A stretch of DNA of 64,000 nucleotides from Epithemia pelagica (GCA_946965045.2 OX337242.1:930001-994000); one strand, 5' to 3'; shown: positions 50,944-62,940, counted from the first letter of the stretch. Program-made: numbers and translations. The notes: a model not told the origin generated them from the letters alone.

Positions 50944-52926
50944 TTAAATTGGTCCACCGACAAGGATGCCAAGAAGATTCAGGTTGTCACCTGTCCGACC
51001 ACCTTCTAAAAACATTGTTGAGAGTTCTGATTGTTGAGCCTCATTTACATTGTCGTGAGAAGTGAGTGTCCATATCTCGATATTGGAAACATCAAATCTG
51101 GTTCCGCGTTCTGCGTCGTCAACGAGACAGGGATTTCCAAACGTCTCACTGGAGCTGGTGGTACCTCGCAACAACGAAGAATCCAGGTAGATACCATGAC
51201 CATAGTGCTTCCCACCATACTTCTCCGGTTTGTGACCTTTAATTTCTCCTCGACCAAGCATCAGGCATTCTTTGGAACAATATTGAACAGCTACATTGCC
51301 TGGTCTTACAGGGAAGACCTGAACCTCAGACTCTTGTACAGCCTGCTCAAAGATCGACTTGGTGGTTTCCAACCTTGAGCGCCTCATTTTCCACAGAAAA
51401 GCTTGTTGCCCTCCATACCAGCCCACGGAAAACCGCCATGAATGATTGGTGAAAGCGCCAAACACATGACCATCGACTGTTTCTATTGCCAGCACGGTTG
51501 CATTCGACGCTCGGACCTTGCGCATCATGGTCCACATGCTAGCTCCATCCCGAACCAAGGAATACTTTAGCCAGTAATTGCAGTTTGTCAGGCCTTCCGG
51601 TGCGAACGCTAGAAGCGACTCCATCAACGGTGGAGATAGCACGTGAGGATGGCAAGATACATCATCGGCCGAGGTACCGAGGATACGAAAGGGTCGGTTT
51701 GTCGGATGATCTGATTCGGTGCCTGTTTGAGTGTTGCTGTTGTTCACAGAGCGAGACGACGACGAAGACGACGACCGGCCAATGATGGGAATCCCACTAT
51801 CATTCACTTCAACGCCTTGGCCACCATCAATCCAACTGGAAATATCTTTGAATGGATCAACGTCTGTAAAACTTCGCTCCAGGGTGACGCCATCACCGTC
51901 TTCTCCCGCTTCAGCATCCGGAGATACTGCCTCTTTGGGAGGAGCTTCTCGAGATGCTCCTTCTACGGGATTATGTGATCCATCCGTACCTAGGTTCATT
52001 TGCTGCGTTTCGGAAATTTCACGGGACGAAGGTTCAACTGTGAGCGATTCGCGATCGATTTTGGCCTGTGTCATGTGAGGAGGACTCGAAGTGGGAGAAA
52101 CCTTTCGGTCCGAAGACTCGTTCACTTTGAGTTCCTCCGATTGAAGAATCGAATTTCGCTTCAAATATTCCAGAACTCTGCTCGGCTGGACCTTTTTCTC
52201 CTGATGAATTTGAAACAACTTTTGTTGCACTTTGGAATCGCGTCGCTTCGGAGGTTCCCTCACAAAATTGCCGTCCTTGCTCTGCGATTCGTCTTCACCT
52301 TTTGATATAGACAAAGAGGCCGCCGCAGCTGCCATTTCTTCGAGTTCGTTGGGCGGATCCATATTATTGGTCGGAAAAAGTGTGGGATCTTGAAGTCGAT
52401 CTCGGGCGGCTTCCATTGTCGCAACGTCCCCTTCCATAATCAGCTGTTCCAAATATTCGCGTTCTTCGACAGTGATGCCTGGTCCATCTTCCATCACTGG
52501 GTTGGGTTGTTGTTGCTTTTGATCGGAGGAGCAGGACGTAAAAGAATTGGAGGCAGCCACGACTAGTCCGCTATCGGTTCGACTGTGGTGCCTGTATCGG
52601 CTTCGAGGAGGTTGACCTCCTTCTAACATGCTCCCATCGGCATTTTCAGAAGAACGAGTTATACTTGCACGACTGTTAGTGCTGCTGTCCAATCGTAAGG
52701 CTGTCGAACTGAATCTCTGCTTGAAACGATGTTCCATCAACACCTTTATGAGAGATTTGCGTGCTTCCAGGACTCCTGCCGTTAGTTTTTCGGTTGTCGT
52801 CTGTTGATGTGGGACATCTTCCTTCTTTTCCTCAATATTCATTTGGGCATTCCTTTGTGGCTGCATGTCTTTAGCGTCGCCCAGCGACAATGATGAGGCT
52901 TTGGATGAATGAAGTGTTGTTGTCAT
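50944..52926 (-). CDS. TLDc-domain protein (OXR1/NCOA7 type), 660 aa
   Basis: ATG at 52926. The first 400 residues are hydrophilic and probably disordered, rich in Ser/Gln/Glu. The TLDc domain fills about 410-640: LLAFAPEGLTNCNYWLKYSL, GASMWTMMRKVRASNATVLA, FGAFTNHSWR, AFLWKMRR, and YGHGIYLDSSLLRGTTSSSE followed by FDVSNIEIWTL. Those are the conserved steps of a TLDc fold, including the glycine/aspartate-rich strand near the end. Family members protect against oxidative stress, and several bind the V-ATPase. Calcium-binding or LysM domains seen in some relatives are absent here. Confidence 0.88.
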   Translation of the reverse strand: MTTTLHSSKASSLSLGDAKDMQPQRNAQMNIEEKKEDVPHQQTTTEKLTAGVLEARKSLIKVLMEHRFKQRFSSTALRLDSSTNSRASITRSSENADGSMLEGGQPPRSRYRHHSRTDSGLVVAASNSFTSCSSDQKQQQPNPVMEDGPGITVEEREYLEQLIMEGDVATMEAARDRLQDPTLFPTNNMDPPNELEEMAAAAASLSISKGEDESQSKDGNFVREPPKRRDSKVQQKLFQIHQEKKVQPSRVLEYLKRNSILQSEELKVNESSDRKVSPTSSPPHMTQAKIDRESLTVEPSSREISETQQMNLGTDGSHNPVEGASREAPPKEAVSPDAEAGEDGDGVTLERSFTDVDPFKDISSWIDGGQGVEVNDSGIPIIGRSSSSSSSRSVNNSNTQTGTESDHPTNRPFRILGTSADDVSCHPHVLSPPLMESLLAFAPEGLTNCNYWLKYSLVRDGASMWTMMRKVRASNATVLAIETVDGHVFGAFTNHSWRFSVGWYGGQQAFLWKMRRSRLETTKSIFEQAVQESEVQVFPVRPGNVAVQYCSKECLMLGRGEIKGHKPEKYGGKHYGHGIYLDSSLLRGTTSSSETFGNPCLVDDAERGTRFDVSNIEIWTLTSHDNVNEAQQSELSTMFLEGGRTGDNLNLLGILVGGPI

Positions 52927-53550
52927 GGTGGAGGTTGTTTCTATCGTGTATTTAGGAATTTAGGACTGGTTCTTCTCACTCCTTGAACCATGAACCATTC
53001 GTACTTGGGCGCCAAACGGATGAAAGGCTCGAGAATCAAAGATTGAAGCGAAGGCGCACGCGCGGCTACATTATTATGTCGATCATCTGCCCCCTTGGAT
53101 ATAGGGTAATCGGGTACGTCAGCCATGTATAGCCGTTAACTCATCTTGCTGTCCTACTTATGGGACAATCGGATCAGGTGGAATGTCGTTTGTACTTGTA
53201 CACCTATAGTTCAGAAATCAGAAGAAAGAAACATAACAAAAACTTGGATATATAGTCCGTTGGACCCACTTCGACTCGCTAATTAATCGTTGGATGAGCT
53301 AGACTTAGAAAATAGAGATTGGACGAAAATTATTTCCATCCGCTCTCCACGTGTAAGGTTTCGATGTCTTTAGTCCGTACTTCGTACGGCGTCTTTGTGC
53401 TATGCGTCCTACCTCCTACATACAGAGGTACATACCAGTTTCTTCCTATGGAACCTGGACGATCGAGCAACACCTTCACGTAATGTCTACAGACTTGGTC
53501 TTCCAGCAAATGATCCCTAAACGACGGGATCTCTCTATACGTTCATGATC
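52927..53550. other. intergenic, no gene recognised
   Basis: 620 bp between two minus-strand genes, containing the TLDc promoter. A GTACTTCGTAC-type palindromic stretch occurs near 53376-53390. No gene seen. Confidence 0.45.
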
Positions 53551-54609
53551 CTATTTCTTAGATCCAAGTTTTCGTCCCTTGGTTCGTTTGCGATTTTTGA
53601 TGGCCTTGTTGAGACTGCTTTGATTTTTGCCTTCGTCATCGTTTTTGGCTTCCGGGTCAAGCCGCTTGCGAACAAACTCAAATGGGATGAGCCAATCAGG
53701 ATGGCCGAGTTTCGGCCACACAAACTTGTGAAAGTAATAAACATGCCCCGAGAGAATTCCCAACACATGAGGCAGTGCAGCCATGGCCGATTGAGCTTGC
53801 AACACGTCGGTGGCCATGAGTCCGTAGGGCAACGACCAGTACGGTACGTTGAAAATGAGCCATTTCACTTTTTGGTGAGGCATTGATCGGCTCAAAACGT
53901 GAAGCATGGCTGTTATCAAGGATGGGGCGAAAAAGGGTTGCCCCGTTAGTACGCTGAGAATTGACAAGGTGAAAAGTTGTGACACCAGGAACATAAAATG
54001 CTGTGCTGTTCCGTATGCACGTTCAAGTGTTGATCCATACTGAAATAGGTAGTAGCCGCTCATGAGCCAACTGATAGAAGGGGGTCCCAAGAAAGCTGCA
54101 GCAGAAAACGGCCTCCACAACTGCAACCCATACATGATACGTGTCGGATCGAGGGCTAGTACATCTTGCGTCATTTCTTCTCCCAAACCGAGGCCAAGCA
54201 AGGTTGTCAATCCCACCATTGTTATGTGAATCCGCGTTAAGGGCTGAATCTTTTTGTACTTTCCTAGCAGATTGGAGAGTGTCGATTTGGAGCCTTCATC
54301 CGAGGACGCGCCAACTTTTGTCTTTCCTGTTGCCGACAGTTTTGACGCCTTCTTTTTGCTACTTGGAGACTTTCCGCTCAATGACCCAACTCTAGATCGC
54401 TTCGCCCCACCTCTCAGATCCAACACAAGGGAAGTAGTTTCCGTAGATAGCGGATTGTTTGTGTTGGTCTGCGGCCTTGTGCCATCATCAAGTCTGTTCA
54501 AGACGCCCCATCCATTTATCCGTCTGTACGCGACAACAGTTTCTAACTGCGCTAGAATCCAAAGTGCTCCGAGAGAGACTAATATCAATCGCCGGCGGTT
54601 CAAGTACAT
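53551..54609 (-). CDS. Derlin (Der1-like) protein with plastid-type presequence, 352 aa
   Basis: The start is ATG 54609 (AATATGTAC); the frame opens at TTG upstream. A basic-hydrophobic signal (NRRRLILVSLGALWILAQ) ends at ETVVA followed by YRRINGWG; an aromatic residue after the cleavage point is the diatom plastid/periplastid signature. A basic Ser/Lys-rich linker follows. The Der1 domain begins near 130 with PLTRIHITMVGLTTLLGLGL and continues through LQLWRPFSAAAFLGPPSISW, YLFQYGSTLERAYGTAQHFM and WLIFNVPYWSLPYGLMATDV, typical of multi-pass Derlins. The C-terminus is lysine-rich. Standard ER Derlins have no cleaved presequence, so this is a candidate periplastidal (SELMA-type) Derlin. Confidence 0.8.
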   Translation of the reverse strand: MYLNRRRLILVSLGALWILAQLETVVAYRRINGWGVLNRLDDGTRPQTNTNNPLSTETTSLVLDLRGGAKRSRVGSLSGKSPSSKKKASKLSATGKTKVGASSDEGSKSTLSNLLGKYKKIQPLTRIHITMVGLTTLLGLGLGEEMTQDVLALDPTRIMYGLQLWRPFSAAAFLGPPSISWLMSGYYLFQYGSTLERAYGTAQHFMFLVSQLFTLSILSVLTGQPFFAPSLITAMLHVLSRSMPHQKVKWLIFNVPYWSLPYGLMATDVLQAQSAMAALPHVLGILSGHVYYFHKFVWPKLGHPDWLIPFEFVRKRLDPEAKNDDEGKNQSSLNKAIKNRKRTKGRKLGSKK

Positions 54610-55044
54610 ATTGGTTGTTGGAGTCTGAATGATGAAGTTTGCAATGGTCGAGATCAATTGGCTTAACCCAAGAAGCTACAAGCACGTCATGAAAAATGAA
54701 CAGATGAAGAGACGGCTATGATGTGTGGGTAGTGCGAGTGTACCTCAATGTGCCACGTGGAGTGGGTCCATCACACTCGTGACTCCCGTCGATTCCCAGA
54801 AACCATTTTCGCGACCTGAATACGGTCATATTCTTCTCAATAATCGATGTCTTTTATTTTATGTGTCGACAATGTTTCTGATAGTGTGCATAGTCAAATG
54901 AGATTTCGGGCTGGAGTAGTAGAGTGAAAAGGTTACATGCAAAGGATTCGGAAAGATAAATATTTTCGTGGTAGTCCATGTCGACGACCAAGCGACACCA
55001 GTTAGAGCGCGTTTCCGTCCAACTTGTGTTTTGTTGTTGTAGAG
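54610..55044. other. intergenic, no gene recognised
   Basis: 435 bp between the Derlin start and the 3' end of the first AlgH-like gene; nothing recognisable. Confidence 0.45.
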
Positions 55045-56456
55045 TTAGGGACGTAGCTTTCCCAAATCGCCTGTTCCAGATCGACCTCCACCACCATTGC
55101 TACGACGAACAATGTCTTCGAAATAGCCACCCATGCAGGTCAAAATATCTTCCCACAAACCACTTTCGTTGTCTTTTTCTCCCCCCGCATGCCGAAGGAT
55201 AAAGTCGGGCGATACCGAGGCCATGTACCATATGCCCTGTTGCAACTCTTGCTGCAATTGTCCAGGTACCCACGCCACATGGCCTTTGGCGAACAAGGCA
55301 GTTTTTGGATCCATGGAACCTCGTCGAACTTGGGTCATGAGCTCTCGAGAGCCACCAACGTAAACACCTGGACAGAGTTTCCTGGAACCATCGACTTCCC
55401 CAAACGAATGAATGACTGCAAACTCTTCGGACTCGACAGGACCTCCAAAAGTAACTGTACTATCGCGAAAGGCCATTCTTTGAGAAAGATCGACTGTGGC
55501 GCTGCCACCCGAAGAAATGGCCATTAGACCACCGTCCAAAGGACTGTCGAAAAGAGAAGAACTTATGAGGCTTGGAAGAATTCCAACGAGTTCAGAGATA
55601 CTCTTTCGGCTTACCGATTGATCACGACGCCATAGGTCCCCGTGGTTTCGCTGTGTTGTGTGACAAGGACGACCGCTCGACGAAACACCCCTTCCAATTT
55701 CTCGCCGGCAATGAGAACATTGCCAGGCTCAATGGTTGGTATTTCATGAGCCCATCGGTGCTTGTCAATGACTGTTTCCTGGAAAAGAATCGGAAGCTCT
55801 TCATTGCTGACAAATGGATCTTCACTGACGACCTTGTCATTGTCAATACGGTCGAGGCGGTCATCGCTCGACGTTTGGCCGTTTCTTGGTTTCAACTGGT
55901 CACTGCCCGCAAAGGTTCTAGTTTCCGTGACAGAGGGAGGAGAACGAACAGGAAAGGAGTTCCATGGTTCGTTGGGCTGAACGGGTTCTTCAAAATTGTC
56001 GTAGTAACGATTATTGTGCCAATTTCGTTGGTACCCCGTATCCGGTGGAGGCATGACAGGAATGGCATCTTCGTTTTGTTCATTGGAATACCGGCTGCTG
56101 TGCCAATTGCGTTGATAACTGCTGGTACTGCGTTGCTGAACGGGCGAGTCTGGCTTGATCAAGGTCCTTCCGCCACGACGGAAACCGTGCGTCGACGACG
56201 TCGACGCCGACGACATGGAATTGAGACGGCGTCCCTGCTTGTTCTCTTGGGCCACGAGCTTGGCACGAAACATGCGCCAATCGTTGTTCATGGCCGCTTC
56301 CAAATTTCGTTCAATGTGAGCGCGATCTGAATCCTTAAAGTCATCGTAGTTCAAGGCCAATGATTGACGAGATGACTTGATGGGCGCCATAAAGCCATCC
56401 ACGAACGCGAAGGCCACCGAACAAGCCACAACAATTGTTCTGAAAGATACCGTCAT
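55045..56456 (-). CDS. AlgH/UPF0301 (DUF179) protein, plastid-type, paralogue 1, 446 aa
   Basis: Two exons on the minus strand: 56456-55615 and 55543-55045, with a 71-nt GT-AG intron in phase 2 that splits an Arg codon inside VVINRP. The start is ATG 56456. A signal ([17 protein letters not shown]) followed by FMAP is a plastid-type presequence. The next block, [27 protein letters not shown], is shared with paralogue 2. A long Arg/Asn/Ser-rich linker with two YQRNWH copies precedes the DUF179 domain: [33 protein letters not shown], then [27 protein letters not shown] and [12 protein letters not shown]. Bacterial AlgH relatives are of uncertain function. Confidence 0.85.
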
Positions 56457-58646
56457 GGTTAACAATAAGTCTGGGAACTGGGAATCTTCCAGGGGATCAA
56501 TCCAAAAAGCACAGTTGCGTTAGTTGTGATATTTCCGACCATGGACGAAGCATACAGTTGGAATTGGCTTACCAAACGGATTTCCTGAGTTTCGACAAAG
56601 AAGTGATGGATGTTGTGATCCTGCCAAGAGCGATAATTAGACGGCGCAGTTGATGGGCTCTGATGTTTGATTGGCGCACAGAAAAGACACCGGGAATTTC
56701 ATGTCTGTCCAGCAGATGGTGACTATCGTATTTGATTGGTTGGTTTCGTGTCTTGAGTTTCACCAAAATCCGAACTCTCGTACATACCCCGACAGAAAGA
56801 AAATCCCACATGTATGGAGAACACCCACATTCAATCTCACCATGTTCTCTGTCGTATCACCCCTAAAATCGATTCCTGCGCCCTCATTTTTTGCGAGCCT
56901 GCTCGTGAAAACGTGAATCCATCAAAACTTTCTTCTGTATGTCAACTGGTGTCAACCACCTGTTTCTTGCCGAGGATGGCTTGGGAGGCAACCGTCGCAG
57001 AGGTTGGCTTCTACAATAGCATGATGGATGGGATCGAGGAACGGCACCCCTTTCAAAATCTGGACACAAGAGCAACATGGTCTTCGTGACGACGACAACG
57101 GTCACCAGTCTTCTCCATCACCATTCTTTCTTGATCTGAGGGCAGCGACTAATGGTCCACACGACGATCGATGTCGGTGTGTTGACACCATTCGTCGCAT
57201 CGGTGAGAAGTGCAGGCAAACGATATGTATTCTCAGTACATACTATGGTCGAGATGACCAAGTCTGGCGAGGAACGCGGATACACGCCCAGCAAAACTTG
57301 GAGTACGTCTCATGCCAACGAGCAGATATGAAAGCCGCTGTGCTTATGGGTCAGTCAAGGCTGGTTTGAGATGCGAAGCTGACATTCGTTCCGCCAAACA
57401 AGAAATGTTGTGGACGGGTCAAGTACTGAAACTGAGAATTACCAACAATTGCCCATTGAAGCGAATAATGATGAATCGCATTTATAAGAAACGAAACACC
57501 ATGCAAAAGGTCGGCCAGGATAACGACGTACTTCACGATTCAACGTACAAGCGAGAAGACTCCTATTATCCCACTGCTGTCTATGGGGAATGTATTGAAT
57601 TGAACCATGACATCGCTCGTAGTCATCCGTCTTGGCACTCACCTTCAGAACTCTACCACAAAAGACTTGAAGGGCGAACGTCTTGGCACTCACTTTCAGA
57701 ACTCTACCACAAAAGACTTGAAGGGCAAACTAACACCGAACCAGATTGAACAAAATCTTGAACGACGAAGCAAATCTGATCGGGACCATTGCGACAGATC
57801 ATCGTTCGTAGTATACAATGGTGTTGGAGAAAGTTTCGAGAACGAGGAATACAAGATTGCCTTTAACCAAAGTGGGATTGCAAGGGAACATCTGGTTGAT
57901 CCGGTTATGGGGATGAGCGAAAAACCGTGGAGAGTGGAGACACTGACCAAACATGATAACATGCCCGGAAATATGAGTTTTCCCCCTTGATTCATGGTTG
58001 TTAATGTTTCCTAGCATCAGCCCTCTGATCCAGCTTCTCTACAGTCCATGGCGAACAACTTTCCATGCAAAAAGATAGAGAAATGCAACTTGTAAGGGTA
58101 GCGTACACAATTGGCCTGTCCATTCCATATATTGTTGGGTGTAGACATAGACATCCGACCACAAAATTCTCATTCGCCCCTCCCCCTTTGGTGGTTTCTC
58201 AATGCCCCAAAATTGCGGCGGACTTTGTGTGATTTCCCCCTTTTCGGAAAGGATAGGTGACAAATTCCCCCAGAAGAACCCCCAGAATCCAGAACAAAAA
58301 ATTCGGGTCGCCGCACCAGTTCTCGTTGTTTTGCAGCCTCACACCACAGTGTCATTGCTGCTTTCGCCTTTCTTGGTTGGATCCCATCGACTTTCGACAT
58401 GCCGAAGGCAACAAACAACACAAGGATTTTAGTTGTTGCTATAGGATTACTTGAGAAATAATGGTCTACTATGTTTTAGCTTGAGAGGGATCACATGTTC
58501 TCATGCGGGTTTATGGTCGTTGTTTGGGACGTGCAAGGGGGGATGAATTTGTGCAATTCTCGACAGATAAAGATAATAGTGAAACACTTGATTCATTCAC
58601 CATCATCATCATGGGCAAACACACACAAGGCAGCAGCTAGTTTGAG
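56457..58646. other. 2.2-kb intergenic stretch with weak frames
   Basis: The stretch separates the two AlgH-like paralogues. Overlapping + strand frames (57028-57369, and 57312-57749 with an ATG and 145 codons) lack any recognised motif or good composition; the last is lengthened by the 51-bp duplication at 57629-57730. A hypothetical or decayed gene is possible but unsupported. Confidence 0.35.
57629..57730 (+). repeat. 51-bp tandem duplication
   Basis: Two 51-bp units starting GTCTTGGCACTCAC differ at only a few bases. In the 57312-57749 frame they would encode SWHSxSELYHKRLEGxT twice. A multiple of three is suggestive but proves nothing about coding. Confidence 0.9.
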
Positions 58647-59935
58647 TTAGGGCATGACACGTCGAGAGTCTCCAGTTCCTCCATGACGCCGAGCAATCTC
58701 TTCAAATTTTCCTCCAATGCAAGTCAAAATATCCGTCCACAAGTCGTTGGAGTTGTCGTCCTCGGTCAATTCGACACCGGCATATCGCAAGATAAAGTCG
58801 GACGAGACCGCTGCCGTGTACCAGACACCCTTTTGAATTTCGCGATTCAATTGTCCTGGAACCCAGGCCGCGTGACCTTTGACAAACAAGGCGCGGTTGG
58901 GATCCATGGATCCCAGTCGAACTTGCATCATAAGCTCCTCGGAACCACCAATGTAGACGCCAGGACAAAGCTTACGGGCTCCCTCAACCTCGCCAAAAGA
59001 GTGCAAAACAGAAAACTCATCCGTCAACACAGGGCCTCCGTAGGCAACACGACTGTTGTGAAAGGCCATTTTGAGGGAAAGGTCGAGTTTGGCTTTTGGT
59101 GTCGAACCGACTTTTCGCAAGTCGCCTTCCATTGGACTGAACAATGGCAACATGTTAGATTAGCGATTCGACAAGACTGATATTTGCACCCATTAAAAAT
59201 TACTTACCGGTTGATTACGACACCAAAGGTTCCGGTACTCTCATGATGCTCGATAACCAAGACAACAGTTTGATGGAAGACACCTCCAAGTTTCTCATTT
59301 GCAATAAGAACAGCTCCTGGTTCGACATAGGGTATCTCATGCGCCCATCGGTGCTTGTCAATTATTGTTTCCGGAAGCAAGAGAGGCAGTTCAGCTTCGC
59401 TCACAAAAGGATCTTCATGGACAACTGCTGATGTTTTGCCTTCTCCCTCTTCCTCCGTCTTTCGTGGTCGGCCTGTTTCTGGTTTGGGAATGAAATGCGC
59501 TCCTCCCACCAAGTCTCCGGCAAAAATGCTCGTTTCGGACGACGGTTCGGGAGGTGCCTTTGACTTAAAAATCGACGACAAGGCACCGGCAAAAAGATCG
59601 CCGAGTTGCGCTTGCCGTTGCAGCTTTGGATCGCTTTCCTCGGCAGACTGCACCTTTGACTTAGTGCTACTGCTTGTGCTGGAGGAGGGCTTCTTTTCTA
59701 CGTTTTTCTGATTTTCCAATTTTTCCTTGGCCACCAGTTTGGCACGGAATACGCGCCAATCATTGTCCATGGCCTGTTCCAAGTTCCTTTCAATGTGAGC
59801 GCGGTCGGAATTCTTTGGAGAGTTGTTCAGAACCGATTCTACTCGGTCATTTCTGTTGACTGGAATGGGTACAAAGCCATAGGTGGGTGACAAGGTGACC
59901 AGGATGGTCATGAGTGATCTCAGCGATAGTGTCAT
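58647..59935 (-). CDS. AlgH/UPF0301 (DUF179) protein, plastid-type, paralogue 2, 405 aa
   Basis: Exons 59935-59208 and 59136-58647 on the minus strand have a 71-nt intron, the same length as in paralogue 1, interrupting the same Arg codon in VVINRP. The start is ATG 59935; the signal [20 protein letters not shown] is followed by FVPIPV, again Phe at the cleavage point. [20 protein letters not shown] is shared with paralogue 1. The linker is different (Lys/Ser/Glu-rich). The DUF179 domain has [59 protein letters not shown] and [18 protein letters not shown]. The two lie head-to-tail about 2.2 kb apart and arose by duplication. Confidence 0.85.
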
Positions 59936-60856
59936 GTTTGATAGTTTGGGAATTCTGTCAAGGGGACCAAGGATACAACAAATCCAGATCAATAGGCAGC
60001 CAGCGAATGGTGAGCTTTCGAACAAGGTTCAATCCATCAATGACACGATCGCTACTTACTTTTTCTGATTATTTCGACGATGATTGTGAAAGAAATAACA
60101 AAAGGTGTCGAGGTGTCGCTTCTCTTGGTTCACAACGAAGAAAAAAGAACCACGAGATGGAGACCGCCAACCGCCAACGTTGGACAATGTCTAAGTCCAA
60201 ACGACGACCAATGAACAGATGGTGTGGATTTTGAGGACTTGTTCTCTTCGGCTTCGAACCAGTTGTTCTTGTGGTATCTTTGAGGGGGACCAGTATTTTC
60301 AGTACGAGGCACTACCGTGTCGGTGGGGCGTCTTTTCGGTCCCAGATCTTGGCATCACCCGAAAATCACACCAGAATACAGAATGGATTCCGGGAATTGA
60401 TTACTTATGCCCCGTGTCCGGATCGGACAGACATTTGGTGACAGCAGCCGCCTCTTCCGTCATGAGCATTGGAAGAGACAAGAGACACATGCCCACTTTT
60501 TCAAATACGCACTCAACAGATTTGATCCAGAATAGATGATCGAAGTGACCATCTGCCGCGCTCAAGCAATTTCATGCGATGATCCGAACTAAAACGATAA
60601 CGATGCAGGTGGTTTCATCTTTTTTATCCCCCCGACGAACAAAGAATCAATCTCCAAAGTCATGGAGAGTTCGTGTTTTGCATTCTCCTTGCCATCAACA
60701 ATTTCAAATCAAATGCGTACCAAGGGAATGCTAGAAGTATGTAGACGAGAAACTACGGATAGAATGGGAAAAGCAGTCACTTGAAAAATCTTGTGCTGTC
60801 AGAAATCTCAACGCCATCTAATGTATCAGGCATCAGTTAACTCAATCCAATCTACA
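59936..60856. other. intergenic, no gene recognised
   Basis: 920 bp upstream of AlgH paralogue 2 and downstream of the TPR gene. Only short frames without recognisable features. Confidence 0.4.
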
Positions 60857-62940
60857 TCATTTTTCTGGGTGCTTACAACACTCACAGGCTACGACCACAG
60901 TGTAATCTGCCCATTCTGATGATTGCTGGACCCTTAATTGTTCCTGCAATTGATCAATCTCGTTGTTCGTTCCTGGAGAAGCTGGTGGAGAGCAACACTT
61001 TTTGTCGTCGCCAATACCCGCAGATTCCGAAATGTCCATTTCCTGAGGTTTTCTCCTAAGACATTCAATGAGTCCGACGAGTGCCCAGGGATTCTTTGGA
61101 TGGAATACCAAATCTCGTCTGAACACCTCCTCAGCTTCTTGAATATGTCCTTGTTCCAGCAACAGACCACCTAATGCATGGCGAATCGGCTGCATGATAC
61201 CCCAGGGTTCGTCGTAGTTTAAATTGTCTTGCATCAGAACAGCCTTTCTTAGCAACGGAAAAGCCTTGTCGTAGAGTCCTTCGTGGTAGGCAATTTCACC
61301 CTTTAACATTACTGATTCAACTGCCAGTATTTCTGCCACAGAGTTGTTGTGTAATATACGGAAATGTGCTTCTTTGTCACCGCGCATCCCATCTAACCGC
61401 TCGGCTTCCTTCTTCGCTTCGTCAATGTGCCCCGTAGACGCGTATGCAATTCCACGAGCAAAGGATAGGGCGGTTGCTCGATACAACATCAACATCTTGT
61501 CTTTTGGCATTGGGACTTCCAAAATCTCTTTCCATCTGCCAAATCGAACCATAACGTGAATGTCTAACGCCGAATAACTTTCCAAATAGGACGTCAAATC
61601 TGGGAACTCTTGAAACATTTCCTCCGTCAGAATCCCATTCATTTCATTCGCCACTTCCATTGCTTTTCCTTCCATACCGCCCAGTATGGCCCCATACACA
61701 GCCATGTGATAATTGTGCGTAATGTATCCAAAGTAAAAGGACTCTCTACCTGCGGTGGAAGGCGAGACATGTCGCACATGAGTATCGGCAGCGATCGCTG
61801 CCAAATTGTCTCGTACACAAGATTCGTAGTCCCCAATTAAGACATCAATGTGGGTTGGCATATGAATTAAATGGCCCGCATGAGGAAAGGAGGAGCGCAG
61901 CGCAGGACATGCCCTTAATGCTTGTTGAGGTGTGGCCGACATCTCGGACAAATGAACGTAAATGTGACATAAACCAGCGTGAGTCGGATGTTGATCCAGT
62001 GACCGTTCCAACAGTTGTCGTACTTCGTCAACATCAGGACTCAAGGGTTTGCCACTGGGGTACTCATAAAGTTGCCATGCATTAGGAACAACCAATGATT
62101 CAGCAAACAAGTAAGCCACTTCCGGATCCGTAGGATACTTCTCATAGACAGAGCGACAGGCTTCTGCGTATGGGCGCCCCACCATTTCTTCGCTCAGATC
62201 AGGATCAAGGCCTGGATTGCATGTCAGAATCCGAATAGCTTGTAGCAGCAGCACCTCAACATCACTGATAAGATCAGGCTTTTCCCCCGAGCTAACAGCT
62301 GCAATATTCGTATGACCACCTTTACCTTTTCCTTTCCCCTTTTTGCCACTTTTCTTTGGCGTACGATGCATGCGTCGAATTTCATCAACAACCTCTAAAG
62401 CTTTCTTGCTGTGGCGATCTGCCACCTGATGACTCGGAAAGACACAAAGTTCATCGGGCTTGTCCACGTCTTCGTGGTGCGAGGCAGACTCATAGTATGC
62501 CCGTCCCTTAAAGTTGTAATTTGGAGAATGACAAAGTGACACCAATCCATGGGCCAAAGCTGTATGTGGAGAAAAATGCAAGCAGGCTCGGAAACATTTC
62601 GCGGCCATCTCATGTTGATACGAGAACAACAAACGAAGTCCCAAATCAAAATAGGCTCTTCCTTTTTCATGGACATCTGCATTTGTTACCTGTTTACGCC
62701 GATAGTTCCCCAAATTTATCGCACTCTCACCACTTAGTGGAGGGAAAGAGTAGACATCTTCGCCGGGCAAAAACTTATGGTTCTGTGGATCGGGGCCCTT
62801 TCATTAGGGTTGATTCAAACAATACGCACAGAATGAGTTATGAACAATCAGGAGAGCATCTGAATATCATGATGGAATATGGATCAAGGTCGCCTCACCT
62901 TATAAAGGAACTCATCCACCTTATGCTTTTGGTGTGCCAT
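60857..62940 (-). CDS. TPR-repeat protein, 660 aa
   Basis: A 42-nt first exon (62940-62899, MAHQKHKVDEFLYK) is joined across a 101-nt intron (GTGAGG...AAAG) to 62797-60857. Exon 2 alone has no ATG at its start: the frame reads GPDPQNHKFLPGEDVYSFPP and opens at TTG. The product is soluble and alpha-helical. Repeats recognisable as TPRs include YFDLGLRLLFSYQHEMAAKC (A-G-Y-type spacing, about 50-85) and, near the C-terminus, GGLLLEQGHIQEAEEVFRRD. A region with DPEVAYLFAESL and HPTHAGLCHIYVHLSEM resembles a bacterial TPR family. Two cysteines in the final CECCKH may bind metal. Function is not known to me. Confidence 0.75.

Noticed and set aside
57028-57990. Overlapping + strand frames between the AlgH-like genes as a real gene
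   Set aside because: No recognisable domain and inconsistent frames; length partly due to a 51-bp duplication. Left as intergenic with a note.
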